From NCBI GenBank assembly GCA_003342815.1, contig PTEX01000192.1, positions 500,825-564,824 of the forward strand: a DNA stretch of 64,000 nucleotides, written 5' to 3'. This DNA is from Eudromia elegans. Its lineage: Eukaryota > Chordata > Aves > Tinamiformes > Tinamidae. The notes beneath the pieces were generated by a model. It was not told the DNA's origin, did no database searches, and worked only from the letters and a program-made list of their open reading frames with translations. How positions within the stretch are numbered: the stretch's first letter is position 1; each line of letters opens with the position of its first letter. This document shows, in pieces, positions 26,131-39,200 of the stretch. The translations under genes were made by a program, and so were the position numbers.

Positions 26131-26989
26131 TACCTCCAGGGCTATTCCTGAAACTTCACACTTCACTCTTGGGGTGCAAAGTTTTCTTACATTGTACCAT
26201 TTCCTGCAGACTTTACAATTTTACCATTTTTCTTACATATTTTCACAGACTTGTGTAGACCATTTTTTTTAATCTTCAAATGTGTTTATTAAAATGCCTA
26301 TGACACATGAGGACATGTAATTTATGTATTGCCATGCTTTATTAAACAATTCAAATTCAACCGGCTGAAGAGAAGGTTATGAAAGAGCTTACTATAAAAT
26401 AACAAATATAGCTAGGACACTTACAACACATCATTATCAAGAGTCCTGGACAAACAGTTCAAAGGCTGTTTTCACTGTCTGCAACTTTCTGACAGCCCAG
26501 GAATTTTTACTTTAAATGGAGAAAAGTGGATAACTTAGACTTCTAATAAACTCGACTATATTCTCACATGTCTTGACTCTTTTATACAAAAAAGTTGACA
26601 ATCTTCCAAGCAAAATTCTGTAAAATTCAGTCAATAGTAAGAACCATCGCATGACTACAAAGTTAGTTACTAATGTCTGTATTGCTTGTAGCTATTGGTT
26701 ATCTGAAAAAAAAAAAAAAAAAAAAAGTTGTGATGCATAGTTCTAAAATCCTGAAAATTGCATCAGAATAATTTCCATTTTACTGCTATACCAACCACCA
26801 TGGCAAACAATCAAATCTACTTGAAGGATTGTATTCCTTCAGTTTTCACTATCTCCTGAGAGTTTTTGGAGTTGAGGAGATCCTTAAGACTGAAGAAGAG
26901 AGACCTTAGAAGGGTCAGGGCAAGACTCTTATGTGGCTCATCTCTTTTTCCCCATATTTTCAGTTATTGACTTCTGGTCTTCCTTTTAT
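26131..26989. other. Non-coding stretch with a poly-A run
   Basis: No gene recognised. A run of 21 A lies at 26,706-26,726. Part of this stretch may be unrecognisable 3' remains of the Ty3/gypsy fossil next to it, but no integrase-like segment or LTR could be seen. Confidence 0.5.
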
Positions 26990-29650
26990 TAAGTCATGGC
27001 AAACCCACTTTACTATATTGGTATGGGACAAGAGGCTGAAATGCATAATATTATAGGTTTTGAAAAAATGAAAACTTTTTGGGGATACTGGAAACTCAGC
27101 AGGTTACAATTCTTGTTGTTTTGTAAATGGGTAGATCAAGGTAAGACCTCACTGCTTTTTTCAGCAAGGGTTTCACCATTTCAACACTGCTCTAGTCAGC
27201 CTGTAACGTTTTGGATGATGAAGACAAGTGGTGAAATGCCAAACACATTATTTCCTTGCAAATTGCTTAGGCTCATCATACTACTGTCAGACCTTACTGT
27301 GTCAGATTGTCATTGGAGAATATTGATATGCATGAACAAACCAGTTTAATTTCCAGAAAGACAGTCCTGGGAAAGTGAGAGTAATGGAGTAGGTTTGTCT
27401 GCTGATTTGCTTTCACCTGTACAACATAAACAGCTTGATGATTGTTTTGTTCTGGGATCAATTTCTTCTCACCTCTAGCATAGTCTTTTTGTTTAATTTG
27501 ACATTGTCAATTGCCAAACAAAATTTAACACTGTCCTCAATGTTGTTATTCATTTCCAATCAGCATAGTGCACTTCTAGTACTATCGTTATGTAATATTA
27601 AAAGATATCCTTCAAATACGGTCTCGAAACCTCATGTCTCAATATTCCTGTATTAATGTATTCCTTGCCTATAAGATGCTGACCTCAGCAGTCACAATTC
27701 ATGTTTCAGGTCAGAAGCATGAACTTTTTCCTTTCTCAGCTAGGCAAGCTCTAGGCTTTGCTCCAACATTCTTTAATCAAACACTACAGAGTGTATATTT
27801 TAGAATAAAAAAATATATTTTTTTGTCTTTATTCAGTAACACCTTTATTAGAAGCTTGAAAACACTCTTACTAGAGGCTTAACCACTTGTATTTGGCACA
27901 CTTCTTGGACTCAATACTTTTGGTAATAGGAATTGGTGGACTACAGCCTCTTCTAGATAGTACTGTCTGTCAGGGGAATAAATTAACATGTTTCTAACCA
28001 CCTCACTGTTTCATCTGTCCTTGGAAAGTGGCAGCTATAGGAAGAGTAAAAAAAACCAGCCATCATATTTTCTGTCTTCAGATCTGCAAGTGGCATGTTC
28101 TGTTCACAATAATCAATGCTTTCATTCATTCAATTTCTTCTGCTTTTAAATTTTGAGAAAAATAAGCCTATTTACTTTTGCTTTAACCCTATATTTTAGA
28201 AAAATGGATGAGTTCTGAAGCTTTGTTGATTATTTTTCTATGTATCTTCCACTCAGGAGACATCTTCTATTCTTATTCAATGATTGTGGATCTGGGATCT
28301 CACATTCAGTTTACTGTCTTTCTTAGCCCAGATCACCTGCTTTGAGTATTCTTTTCCTGGTAGACTCATAAACATATGCCTTCCGGTCTATTATCTGCAT
28401 ATTTATCTGGTCTCATTTTCTCTGGATTCACTTAATTCCACTTCCAAAACTTAAGCCACAGACAAATAAACAAAACAAAATAAAAAAAAACCCCAAACAA
28501 ATAAAAAGAACTGTACAAAGTGCCTAGGCACCTGCAGTTTCCTTCGCAGAGGGAGAAAGCCTCATAGACTGATCCAGATCTTACAAGATTCTTTGTAATT
28601 TGTGATTTTTCTCCATTTACTATATAGCAAAACATGTACAGGGAGGAGGCATCTGGGCTGCCCACACAGATGCTTGCTTCATGTGCTTTTCACGTTCCTT
28701 TTTGTGTGGATTTTCACTATGTTTCTATTATCTCATTGACTTTTGCATCTGTGCCCTTCTTTAAGCCTATACATTTTTTTTTTCACAATTTAGAATATAC
28801 AGCTCATTTACCTCACTGTGTGGCATTTTTCCTAGGAAGAGTTCTTCTCTAAAACTAACTAAAAATGTTACCATCATCCTTGTCTGAGTTGTGCTTTCTC
28901 TTTTGGCACTTGGGAACTCTTACGATGAAATAATTTATTAAAGTGCGTATGTGGGTTTTTGTTTGTTTTCCAATTCTAGGTCATTACCTGGACTTATGGG
29001 CTTTTCTACCTCTTCTTTGAGCTCTTAATTATGAAGTGCTGCATGTGTCTTTATGTCTTGGGTATCTTTCCTTGCAATATTTCAGATCTTTCACCACATT
29101 CAACATGTGTAAATAACTACTACTACTCAAAGGATGATTTCCATCACCTGGAAATTTCTAATTTTTTCATCATTGCCAAGTTCTGAATCGTTTCATAGTC
29201 GCTTTCACAGTATTTTGCTCTTGGTGCTCTCAGCATTTAGTCAGATGTTAGGAGATGAGCTAGCTCCAAAATCAATAGATTTTGTACAATCTCAAACTGC
29301 ATGAATTCAATCACAAATGTAAATTTTTTTTCTGAATCTAAAAAACATATTTTTCATGTTCTACTTTTTTATGTGAAGCGGGCAGTACTTCTTGAATTTT
29401 GTACTGCGCTTTCACAGTTAGCCTCCTCTGCCTGAGTTATTGAAAACCATTAAAACATCAAGGACTTCAAAACCACCTACTGCCAGAAGTAAGGCTGCCT
29501 TCTGTCTGTCTTCCTTTTCACTAGTACCCATTTCTTGTAGTTCTTTTAAAACCTCTTCCAGCTGTTTTCCAGGTTCCCTGAGAGGTTTAACTGTCTTGGA
29601 GCCTTTAACTACTCGTTTCTTCTAGGCAGTATGTTGCTCAGTTGAGTTTA
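26990..29650 (-). mobile_element. Ty3/gypsy-type LTR retrotransposon fossil, badly broken
   Basis: An old virus-like element seen only as protein-level remains on the minus strand. About 29,060-29,640 corresponds to gag: one stretch has the charged helix followed by an alanine-leucine-rich helix of Ty3/gypsy capsid-type gag (motif KEDRQKAALLLAVGG). A later segment resembles the gag C-terminal part, with a possible zinc-knuckle-like region near 29,060-29,110. About 27,000-27,340 resembles the RNase H end of pol (a segment like KEIMCLAFHH and, after it, a VKPLLKK-like stretch). The gag-then-pol order on one strand and the spacing agree with a single insertion. Protease, most of the reverse transcriptase, the integrase and both LTRs were not recognised. 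The element carries many breaks, clearly more than ten, and is inert. The heavy decay suggests a very old insertion, probably before modern birds diversified (inference). Confidence 0.65.
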
Positions 29651-32600
29651 GTCCTTTTGCAGTGTTTCCCATGGAGAAAGGGGAGATGTCAGAGTTCAGC
29701 CCCACTTGGCGAATGAGTTCTTAAAATGTGGCACTATTCAAGCCATCCTTCCTTCCCAGCACACCACTTGCTTCCAATTATCACATGAACGAAAATCCAG
29801 AAGGGGCAGTTTCCCACAAAGTGAGAGACAACAAGAGATCAGACATTGGGGTGCGAACAGCTGCTGAGAATCCCACTGGCTGTGGCGTAACAGGAAAATA
29901 TTCCACATATTGTCTGTCCACAGACAATCAGATGCAGAGGATATCGGGCCTAAGTAGTTAGCCTAATATTTTCTCTTCTTGTGATTTTCTTACCAAAATA
30001 GATACCTCTATTCTGAGATTTAAGAGAGATCTTCAATATCCAGAGGGGAAAAAAAAAAAATCAGTAAAACAGATGCTGTCCTTGGGTTTTCTACTATATT
30101 GAAATAAAATCAAAATATATTGAAATTTCAAAGAGAAAAAAAAAGAAGTGGGGAGGAGTGTAAGAAAGAGATGAAAATATGGCTTGGTCACTGGGTAGAG
30201 AGATGAAATCTTCATGTGTCTGTTCCTCTTTGTATAATTAATTAGCTATTTAGTGCCCCCAAAAGGTGAAAATAGATTGATGATAAAGGACCTTACTTAG
30301 GCTAAGAGAAACATGGATGAGCCTCCTAATTCTTAATTAAACAGTAACTGGATAAGTCCAAATTTCTTTCAAATCCACCAAACCTTAAAATGTATTGACC
30401 TTAAAAATGCAATTCTTCTCTTGAAAATAGATTTATTTGTTAGCAAAAAGCTTCTTCACTTTATTTTTTCACCTACAAATATTTATTTCATCTTCTTGTT
30501 TAGTTTTGTATCTATTATTCTATTTACAAAGTATCCAATGAAATTCTTCATTCAAGACTTTCATTTCAAAGGTTATTGTTTCTTCTTGTTAATGACAACA
30601 GAGTTATTTCACAGCTATAGCATTTCATTTGTGTGCTGTTGTGACAGGATGGAAATAACTCTAATTATACAATGGTAAAAAATGGAGTTATGCAGGAATA
30701 GTCAACTCCCATAAACACAGGAAAATTGTTTTGCATACAAGATGGTTTTTAAAAGGTCACGTAAAAGAAGCTTAGATGTGCTTGCAAGGAACTAGTACAT
30801 AAAATTACCACCAAGAGTACCACCCTGTCTTCATTACAGTGAATTGTTGAGTTCCTATGCAAACAACTGACCAGCACACTTTGGGTTCCAGGACACTGTG
30901 ACATCCTGCAGTTGTCTTGATGGGAAAAAAAAATAGAAGCAGGAATGATGAAACAAACTGGGCATTTCAGCTTTGCTGTACGTCAACTTAAAACACAAGA
31001 TGCTGTGAGTGTTGTTCTGTTGTACACCAATCAATGCGATTGTAGCTTTGAAGCTGGCCGTACATCATACAGCAAAGATATCTTTGATTAATCCCCTCCT
31101 GGTTAGTTTAAGTGATAGAAAGCCCCCTGAGTACTCAGGCTTGCTCTCCTTCTTTGCAAAGATCAGAGACAAATAGTTTCTTCCTCTGTTATTCTTGTCT
31201 TGTGTAAAGAGGATTTGTACAAGGAAGTCCCTGGTGTAAACAGTATTGAAAAATTGTTCTAAAGGATTAAAGCTTCTCTAATGATCTGACCCAGGGAGAG
31301 TGTCTTCTAGCAGCCTGTGAGTCTTCTAGCAGCCTGCACTGTTGTACCAAGGTTTAAGCTTCAAATAATGAGCCACTGCACTAGAAATAAAATGCTGAGA
31401 GGAAGTAAAAGAGAGAAGGCTCACCCATCTAAGTATATTAGAATAAACATGAGCAAGACAATCCTTTCTATTCAAAGTTTTAGCCCAATAAATTATACAA
31501 TGAAGAGCCGGTTACTGCAACATCTATGTTAAGCCTTTTCACAGGCCATGAGAATAAAAGTAGGTGTGTAGTAGGAAAGCAGAAGTAGGATGAAATGCTA
31601 TAGCATCACTGAATTCTCCAACTGCTTCTCTACTACTTTAAGGCTGAAAGGGATACATTTTTTTCCCACCCCAGAATGTTGTCCAGTATTACTTCTAATT
31701 CAATAGGCAGAAATGTCTACATGACTGCCAAAAAAATATCTACAGAGCTTTCAACAACTTTGTCCATGAATTTATTTTCTTCTTAGACATTTTTCTTCTT
31801 TTTCTTCTTCAACCAGGAAGAAGACCAGTTTTTGCACCTTAAATAGAGCCTTAGAGAAGAGTTCAGGCTAACAGAAAATAAAATTTTGAAGTCTTGAAAA
31901 TTCATTTCCTCTCTCTCTTGCCAAATGTGTATTTATTAGGTTAGCTGTTAGCCAAGTGCCTAAGTAAAAGGTAGAATTATTCAACATAATGAGCAGGAGA
32001 TTTATACAAGAACTTTACTATTTATTTTTGCAAATACAGAAGCCAATGGAGCTGTTGAACTATAAGGTCACATTTCTCAGAACAAAATTGTTGTGCCAAG
32101 ATCTCATTCTGCATATAGTCTTGCAGCAGGAAGACTAAAGAGGAAAGAGAGATGTGGACTGAACACCAAAACAATGCTTGAAACAATTCCTGTTCTTCCA
32201 CAGAGGAACTCAGCAAAGAAAGACAAAAGGAGAAGATAACAGTTGTTGAGTTGTGGATATGGAGTTTTTGCACTGGGGTCTTCTATGGTGCTACACAGAC
32301 ATGAGTGACAAGGTTAGTCCATCACAGTGAAACAGAGGTGACTAGTAATATATTTAAACAGAGAACTGTTTATTGGCAGATCTTTTATTGGCAGATGAAA
32401 CTAATAAGTGAAACCAACATAGATTGCACAAGATTCTCACTTAATAGTTCTATTATCTAATATTTACCAAATTCACAGTCTTGTGTATAAAGGTAAGAAC
32501 ATAACCAACACAATCTCCAACTCATCAGGGTGCTTAATAATATATTAATTACCTATATTCTTTTAACTAAAGTACTTAGCAGATGTTTTACTTTAATTCT

Positions 32601-33617
32601 TACAGAAGTCAGCATATAATAGCATATTTAAATGCTGACCATAATAAAATTGAGATGAGCATCTGGACATGAGAAGAAAAGCATTCTGCTGAGTACAAAG
32701 CAAAAGAAATCAGAGAAGATAAAAATATCAAGTCTGATCTTCTTTTATACAACACCTGGTTACAAGGGATATATTTTCATATCTAGATTATCAAGCATAA
32801 CTACTAGTTTTGATGTACTTTATTAAATTTGATGTCTTCTGTAAGTGCATTTTATTGGACATATTTCATGGTAAGCCATAGTGGTCCCTTCAAAGATTTT
32901 ATACTTTCCCATCTGTACTTTCCTTCTTTTGGCACGTTTTGTGTATGATCAGGGAAGATCACAGGAGCACTCTGGAAAGCAGAGTCTTGGGTTCTCCAGT
33001 TACTGCTGAAATAATTCCCTGGACATATTTTGGGTTTGGCTTCTATTTGTCAATACTCAAAAGCAGATTTATGTCCTATCCTTGTCCTCAAACATTAATT
33101 AGTTTATGCTTTAAGATCACTTCTTGCTGACTAGTATTTCTAAAGTTAACCGTGTCACTTGGGACATTTATGTAAGCTTAGATGCTATGTAATAGCACTA
33201 ATTATAAAATTAGCTGTGTGGTTTCTTGGCAGTAGAATTGTATTGTTTCATGTGGGTACCGAAAATAAAGATAAGTTTTCAGGTGTTGCTTGTGAGAGGA
33301 ACAAGACAGGTGTGAACTGGCCCCATGCTGCTCACCAGTTCTTTAACACCTACATGTGTCCTCATCTTCCTTTCCACCACCAACTGCAATATACTATGAC
33401 AATACATTTTTTCATGTCAATGGGACAGCAAGAAAGCTTTAGTGCAAACTCCTGCACAAAGGTTCAGTGCAGAGATGGAGAAATGGGAGGCCAAGATGCT
33501 TGAGATGATTTACTAAAGGAATAGAGAAACTTACATGTTACATTTTGAATGGAGAAAAAAAAAAGTCTGTGTGTTTTGCACATATCCATGAGTAGTGTCA
33601 CTGTCTTCACTATCGCA
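29651..33617. other. Non-coding stretch with a short tandem duplication
   Basis: No gene recognised. A 16-bp unit (GTCTTCTAGCAGCCTG) occurs at 31,302-31,317 and 31,321-31,336, period 19. A-rich runs occur near 30,045-30,060 and CTT-rich sequence near 31,788-31,830. A 10-bp inverted pair (CTTTGCTGTA at 30,971 and its complement at 31,068) has no further element structure. The 5' part may contain unrecognised leader sequence of the Ty3/gypsy fossil. Confidence 0.55.
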
Positions 33618-33815
33618 ATCACAGATTCAGAGACTCACAAAATATTTGGACTTTGAAGGCAACTCTGGAGATCATTTAGTCCAAGCCCAGGACAACTAGT
33701 CCAGCACATTGCCCAGGACCATGTCCAGTCATGTTTTGAGTATCTCCATGGATGCAGACTTCACAGCCTTTCTGAGCAAACTGTTGCAGTGTTCAACTAT
33801 CTTCATATTCCGGTA
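33618..33815 (-). mobile_element. Old CR1 LINE fragment, minus orientation
   Basis: The plus strand shows a decayed CR1 3' end: ATCACAGATTCAGAGACTCA, then GGAGATCATTTAGTCCAAGC, and 'CCATGTCCAGTCATGTTTTGAGTATCTCCA', here split: CCATGTCCAGTC followed by TTTTGAGTATCTCCA. After that come GACTTCACAGCCTTTCTGAG and a stretch matching the usual 'CTGTTCCAGTGTT' region. Many mismatches relative to the young copies mark it as an older subfamily. About 200 bp remain. Confidence 0.85.
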
Positions 33816-35984
33816 ACCGAGATAAAATTAGAGGCTAAAACATGAATAATTCTGTCCCTTTCAGTGTACCTAGATCAGTACAGCACTCCTGAGAACAGCT
33901 GCTTCAATCATTAACAGCTCTGACACATGACAGAATAAAGACTTATGCCAAAGTCAGTCATCTTCTTGCTGCTAGACCTTAAGTGCTCAAGGGAAAACCC
34001 TACTTATGCTGTCCTATCAAATACAGGAAACCAAGATGTTTTCATTCACAAAACACTGGTAGAGAAATCAAAGCCAGGCAAAGGACATAATAGTAGCATT
34101 GTAATGAATGACAATTTCATTCACCTAAGGCGTGCAATTATAGAGTTTCATCAGCATGTTACCATTGTGCACATTTTAAACCAGTGATAGCACTGATTGA
34201 ATAATTAAATCTAAACATTTTCTGACTCTAAGTAGCAAACACATTATTTTTGTCCAGGATACTGGTTGGTTTAGCAGATCCTGCAGCAATTTTATTTGAA
34301 TTCAGAGCAGAATGGCATTTTTCTGACCACCGTTACGCCTCAGTATGCTGTTATTTAGTCTAAGTAAAATAAATTAAAAACTTTACTGCAGTGAAATTTA
34401 AAAACCCTGTCAGAATTAGAAGTTGTGCATGACCTTTTGACAATGCTAGCAAAGAGGGTAAGGGTTATTCACCCTTTCTGTGCTATGAAGGCCATTCAAA
34501 ATAAGTTTCTTGCAGCAAGGTACTTTGTGAAACCCAGCACTGCCACTATTTTACTGCATGAATCTAACAGACAAAATATTCACAGTAGGAGGCAAGCCAA
34601 ACCTCTACCTGCCATTAAAATAATTATTTGTTTTTCTATCTATTTTTAAAAAACATCTTCCTTTAAATTGGTATGACATATTCTCTATTAATTTAAGTGA
34701 TGTTCTTAACAACTGGGTTAATACATGATTTTTTTTTCTGTCTTAGCTAAAAGTGTTACAGACTCTTTTCTAGCGAAATGAAGTTTTTTTCTGCTCTTGA
34801 AAGTGCTCTTTACTCTTTCCCTTGTTGTAATTATCAGATTTTCTTTGTAGAAAATTTTTGATTTCTGTTTTTTTTTTGTTTTGCTTGCTTTTTTGTTTTT
34901 TCTATTGTGTCATTTTTAGTGAATACCCATTCCTTCTACTCCTGTTATATTTTGAGTGTGTAAGCTCTGAGTACAGGCGTCTGCAGGAGACATCTGTCTT
35001 CTGTCTGAAGATATAATTCTAAAAGATTAGCACAGTAGTACTCTCCTAAGCATAAAGATACATTTCCTTAACTCTAAATTTCTAAAGGTCTTCTGCAAAA
35101 CAAGGTAAATACGGATCTACCTGATCAGCCCCAGAAGAGCTAGCTCAGAACCAAAACACGTTGAGGGTGACTGGGAGCCCTGGTCAGACACTGGCCAGAC
35201 ATTTTATTCCTGCCCTCCCATCCTTCTTTCCAGTTCTCCACCAGAACGAAATCAAACAACAAAATGTATTTTTAATTAGAAAACGCACTCTGTGACAAGA
35301 CACATTTTTGAAAATCACAGTAAATATATGTTTTTCAATATATAGCTAATGTAACACTTGCCAGGTATACTAATATCTTATTCCTACAGGCTATCAGCAC
35401 TAAATAGATTTAATTTCCCTTCCTTCATGAATATATTTACACTGGAAGGTCGTATATTATTCCTTTGTATATTATTCCTTTGCCTTCCTTTTCAACAGGA
35501 AATGGGTGTAGTTAATTATAATAATATTAATTAATGAATCTCTAAACCAAGAATATTTGATACTGGATTGGATGATACAGCTGTACCCCAGCCTACAATG
35601 AAATTACTTTTTAGATCAAGGGACAAGTTATCTGTTGAGTTCAAATCATAACACTGTAACTGAAACTGCAGACCTTAGCATCCACATGTCATTATTTTAA
35701 TTATTTGAATGTACATCTAATTTGGAGCTAATCAACATCCCACTTATTATCTTTACTTATGCATTTTGTGATGTTCTCATACAAATCATTCAACACCTCC
35801 ATGATAAAACCTCAGAGTCAGAGCCATACAATAAGGGAAAAAAACCAACCTGTAATATTTCCCTGATGACTGCAAAATTTAGGCTTTCATAGCTTTTTCT
35901 CCACTTTCATTAATGGAAAAGAACCTTGAAACACTCATAGTTAGACTGCCCAAGTAAATAGCTATATTATAAATATGTATAATA
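33816..35984. other. Non-coding stretch with a short tandem duplication
   Basis: No gene recognised. A perfect 15-bp tandem pair (GTATATTATTCCTTT) lies at 35,452-35,481. T-rich and TTTTG-like sequence occurs at about 34,855-34,910. Short plus-strand frames at 33,945-34,187 and 34,425-34,649 resemble no known protein. Confidence 0.55.
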
Positions 35985-36052
35985 TAAGAATGGGATGAGA
36001 AGGGATGGGATGGAATAGAATGAGATGGGATGGAATGGGATAAGGGAACAGG
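35985..36052. repeat. GGGAT/GGAAT microsatellite next to a CR1 end
   Basis: Irregular units of GGGATGGAAT, GAATGGGAT and GAATAGAATGAGAT make about 65 bp of purine-rich simple repeat. It lies where the CATAGAAT-type tail of the neighbouring minus-strand CR1 fragment should be, so it may have grown from that tail (inference). Confidence 0.8.
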
Positions 36053-36230
36053 TGGGTTTGGAAGGGACCTTTGAAGACCCATCTAGTCCAATTCTTCTGC
36101 TCAAGACAGAGTCAGCTAACAAAAGTTGGCCAGGACTATGTCCAGTCACACTGCAAAAGTCTCCAAAGATGGAGCCTCCTCAACCTCTCTGCTCCATTGT
36201 TCAGTTTGTGCAAAGTTTGTGCTGTGTATG
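36053..36230 (-). mobile_element. Old CR1 LINE fragment, minus orientation
   Basis: The plus strand reads TTTGGAAGGGACCTTTGAAG and CATCTAGTCCAATTCTTCTG, then ACTATGTCCAGTCACA, CCAAAGATGGAGCCTCC and CAACCTCTCTGCTCCATTGT, the usual order of a reverse-complemented CR1 3' end running into the reverse transcriptase C-terminal coding part. Substitutions and small length differences show that it is old. The canonical tail repeat is replaced by the adjoining microsatellite. Confidence 0.85.
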
Positions 36231-39200
36231 AGGTAAAGCATTCATCCCTTTGAAAACATAACTGTTTCAGCAAGGGCATCACCATCCTTATTCAAATAGA
36301 AATGTGGAAGAAAAAGATGTCATGAAGTAACCGAAAAGGTTTAATAGAGAATTAGACTTAAAATACTCCTAGAAGCACTAGAAACTAATAATAACTAATA
36401 ACAAGTTATCCACTTCCAAATGAGCAGTATCTACAGACACATACCATAGAAGATATCCATAATATTGCAATGACCAAGCTATTCTTCCCTTGATCTAGGA
36501 GAGTAACTGTTAGAAGGGACTTTTGGGGGTCCTTCATCTGGATGTTCTCTGGGTTTTGAATTTGAATTAAAAAATTGAAAAAAAAAAAATCCTTGAAAGG
36601 AAAGCAGGAAGAAAGGAAAGACTGCCTTTTCTTGAACAAATAGTTATTAATTAAAAAAAAATTCTTATAGATCAGCATGCTAGAAGAACTTCAGTGTTGA
36701 TTACCCTGAGTATTTATGTGAGCCCCAAGAAATCCTTTGGAAGAGCAACTCGGTAGAATCCTACGGATTTGCCATAGAAGAGTTTGGACGCTGTCACCTG
36801 CAGGGATAGCAGGTTTTTTTGCAGTTTGCCATGCACTTATTCCTCTAGCAGCAGGCAGAGACGAGGCCAGGCAATATGAAGCGTACTACTAACACTCTTC
36901 TCCAGAAAAGCAGTGGCACTTCAGAGGCCATATCTGACTTCCTTCACATTGGTCCTGAACTGATCTGAGCTGAGAGGCTATAAATGAGGTCATACACAAA
37001 CTAAAAGAAATTGCAGAATCTGAGCCACTAGTTCTGGTCCCCCACAAAAAGCACCAGTTTCTGAGGGTTTATATTTATGAACGAGGTGATGAGATTTTTA
37101 TGTATCTTAATCTAAATCAAAGAGATTCGAAAATGTATATGCCTATTTCTTACTGACATGTGTAGATTTTAATCATGGAAGAGCAAAAAAAGTCTTTAGA
37201 AAGACAAGCACCTTAAGACAAATTGTACTACCAAATCTTCATCTCCACTTACAAGTTTTATTAAAATAATATAAAACAGAATATACTAGGAACCATAATT
37301 TTAGCCAGATGACCTTCAGAAAGAACATTTCAAAAAAAAAATGCAATTCTTTATACATAAAACATAGTACTTACCATCCATAGCCATATAACTCTTAGCA
37401 GAGTGCACTTAGAGCTTTTAGCATGTTAGTCAAAAGAGTGGTATGTTAATTGCATAATTGCAGCTTTATATAATGGTATTTATGATAGGTGAATTTATAA
37501 TTTACTATTGTAGTATGTTGTAACGTATTAATATCCACTTATCAGTCTGTGAACAGCCCTGTATCCATTACACTGAAACTCACTTAGAGGTAGAATAATC
37601 ACACTAATAGAATAAATGTACTGCTCAGAGGGTAGTCCTTTTATTTAAAAAACCATTTGAGACATCAGCAAGGGCAGAGAGTCCTTTATGGAGACACCCG
37701 TCCAGTATGAGACTACAAGATTTATCTGGAGAGGTTCTGGGCTTCTATTGAAAGTAATATTTAACATAATCTTCAATAAGGAAAAAAAAAAAGAAAAAAA
37801 CAGATAATATAACAACCTGATACTTTGCATTGCTGAGCATTAGAGGTAACTTCTTGCAGATTCAAAACCTATCGGAATAATAAATGGTGTGAATGGTCAA
37901 TTAATTTGATAAGGATACACAGGGCATCGGTACATTTACACCAAGGCAATGTATAAACGACTCTCTAATGAATGCCTGAGAGGAATATGCTGAAGTTAAT
38001 TAGCTTTTATGTGGGTCTGTTCAAAATGGGAGTTTTTAGAACCCTTCATCTAGATTATCTTTATTGGTGGCAAATTGTCATTTATCCACACTTAGCTCTC
38101 CTCCTAACAAAGCTTACAGTGTAAACAATGCAGGAAGACTACTCGAGCAGAATGCCAGCATGGAGTAGCCTAAATTTATTATCCAAAGGAATAATATCCA
38201 ATGTACATTTCTACTAGATTATTAACAGCCATACCTAAATCAGCAAAGTGTGTCATTTTTGGTATTGCAGCAGTGGTAGAATTTCTCAGTTAGAGCAGAG
38301 CTACACACCAAGCCACTCCAAAAAACATGGGGTTACAGAGGCTGATTGACATTAGTGTCTCTTGAGCTACCACTCCACTAACGGCATGCTTATACGAGCA
38401 CGTAGCCATACTTTACCATACAATGGAAGACATATGCTGCACAGATTTTTTTTTTCATGCTTAGTTCAGAACTCTTCTGAGTTCTGCACTTTGAATACCT
38501 CATCTGATAAAATCCACAACTTCTGCTTGATCCTGACCTCATCTCAATGGCTCACCACATTTTTTGGACACTGAGTGGGACTAGAGGTTGTGATCTGTAT
38601 CTGAGGCACTTGTGTCTTTTCCTATTATAGTGAAAAGGCAGAAATAAGCACTACTGTGGTGCAGTTGACCTTATCCTAGAATGAACACCTAAAATGTCAC
38701 ATGTATAACACCCTTAGAGTGCCTATTCATCTCTACCAACAATTAATATAGCCTGAGAGTCAAGGTACACATCACAGATACACTAGACACATATTACAGA
38801 TGTTTATATTCAGCTGAGATTAATTTCATTGCTGAATCTCCTTGAAATTAACTGGAACTTCAGTGAGAGTTACATTTCCAAAGTTCTGTGCCTTGTTTCC
38901 TTTGGTCACATCTATACATTTTCATTGTCATGAGGACAATGAAGTATCAGTGATCCACAGCCCATATGCTGGGAACGTTCTCACATCCTCCACTGCTTAA
39001 GTTTTTGATAGAAGTACCTTTTTTTTTTTGATAATGCATACACGATTTTACGACCATCCTTTCCTAGCAAGACCGTTGAAAAAGATGCCATATCTCATGC
39101 ATACAGTAAACTTAAATAAATTGAAATATTTTTAAAATTTACTCTAGATTGCATTTCTGATGAAAGCTAACAGAATAAAACACCACATTATGATATCTAT

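Noticed and set aside
29651-30000. LTR at the 5' side of the Ty3/gypsy fossil
   Set aside because: No matching repeat was found at the other side, and no convincing primer-binding site or TG...CA ends could be seen.
30971-31077. Inverted 10-bp pair as terminal repeats of a small DNA transposon
   Set aside because: The arms are only 10 bp, no flanking target duplication is seen, and the interior has no element features.
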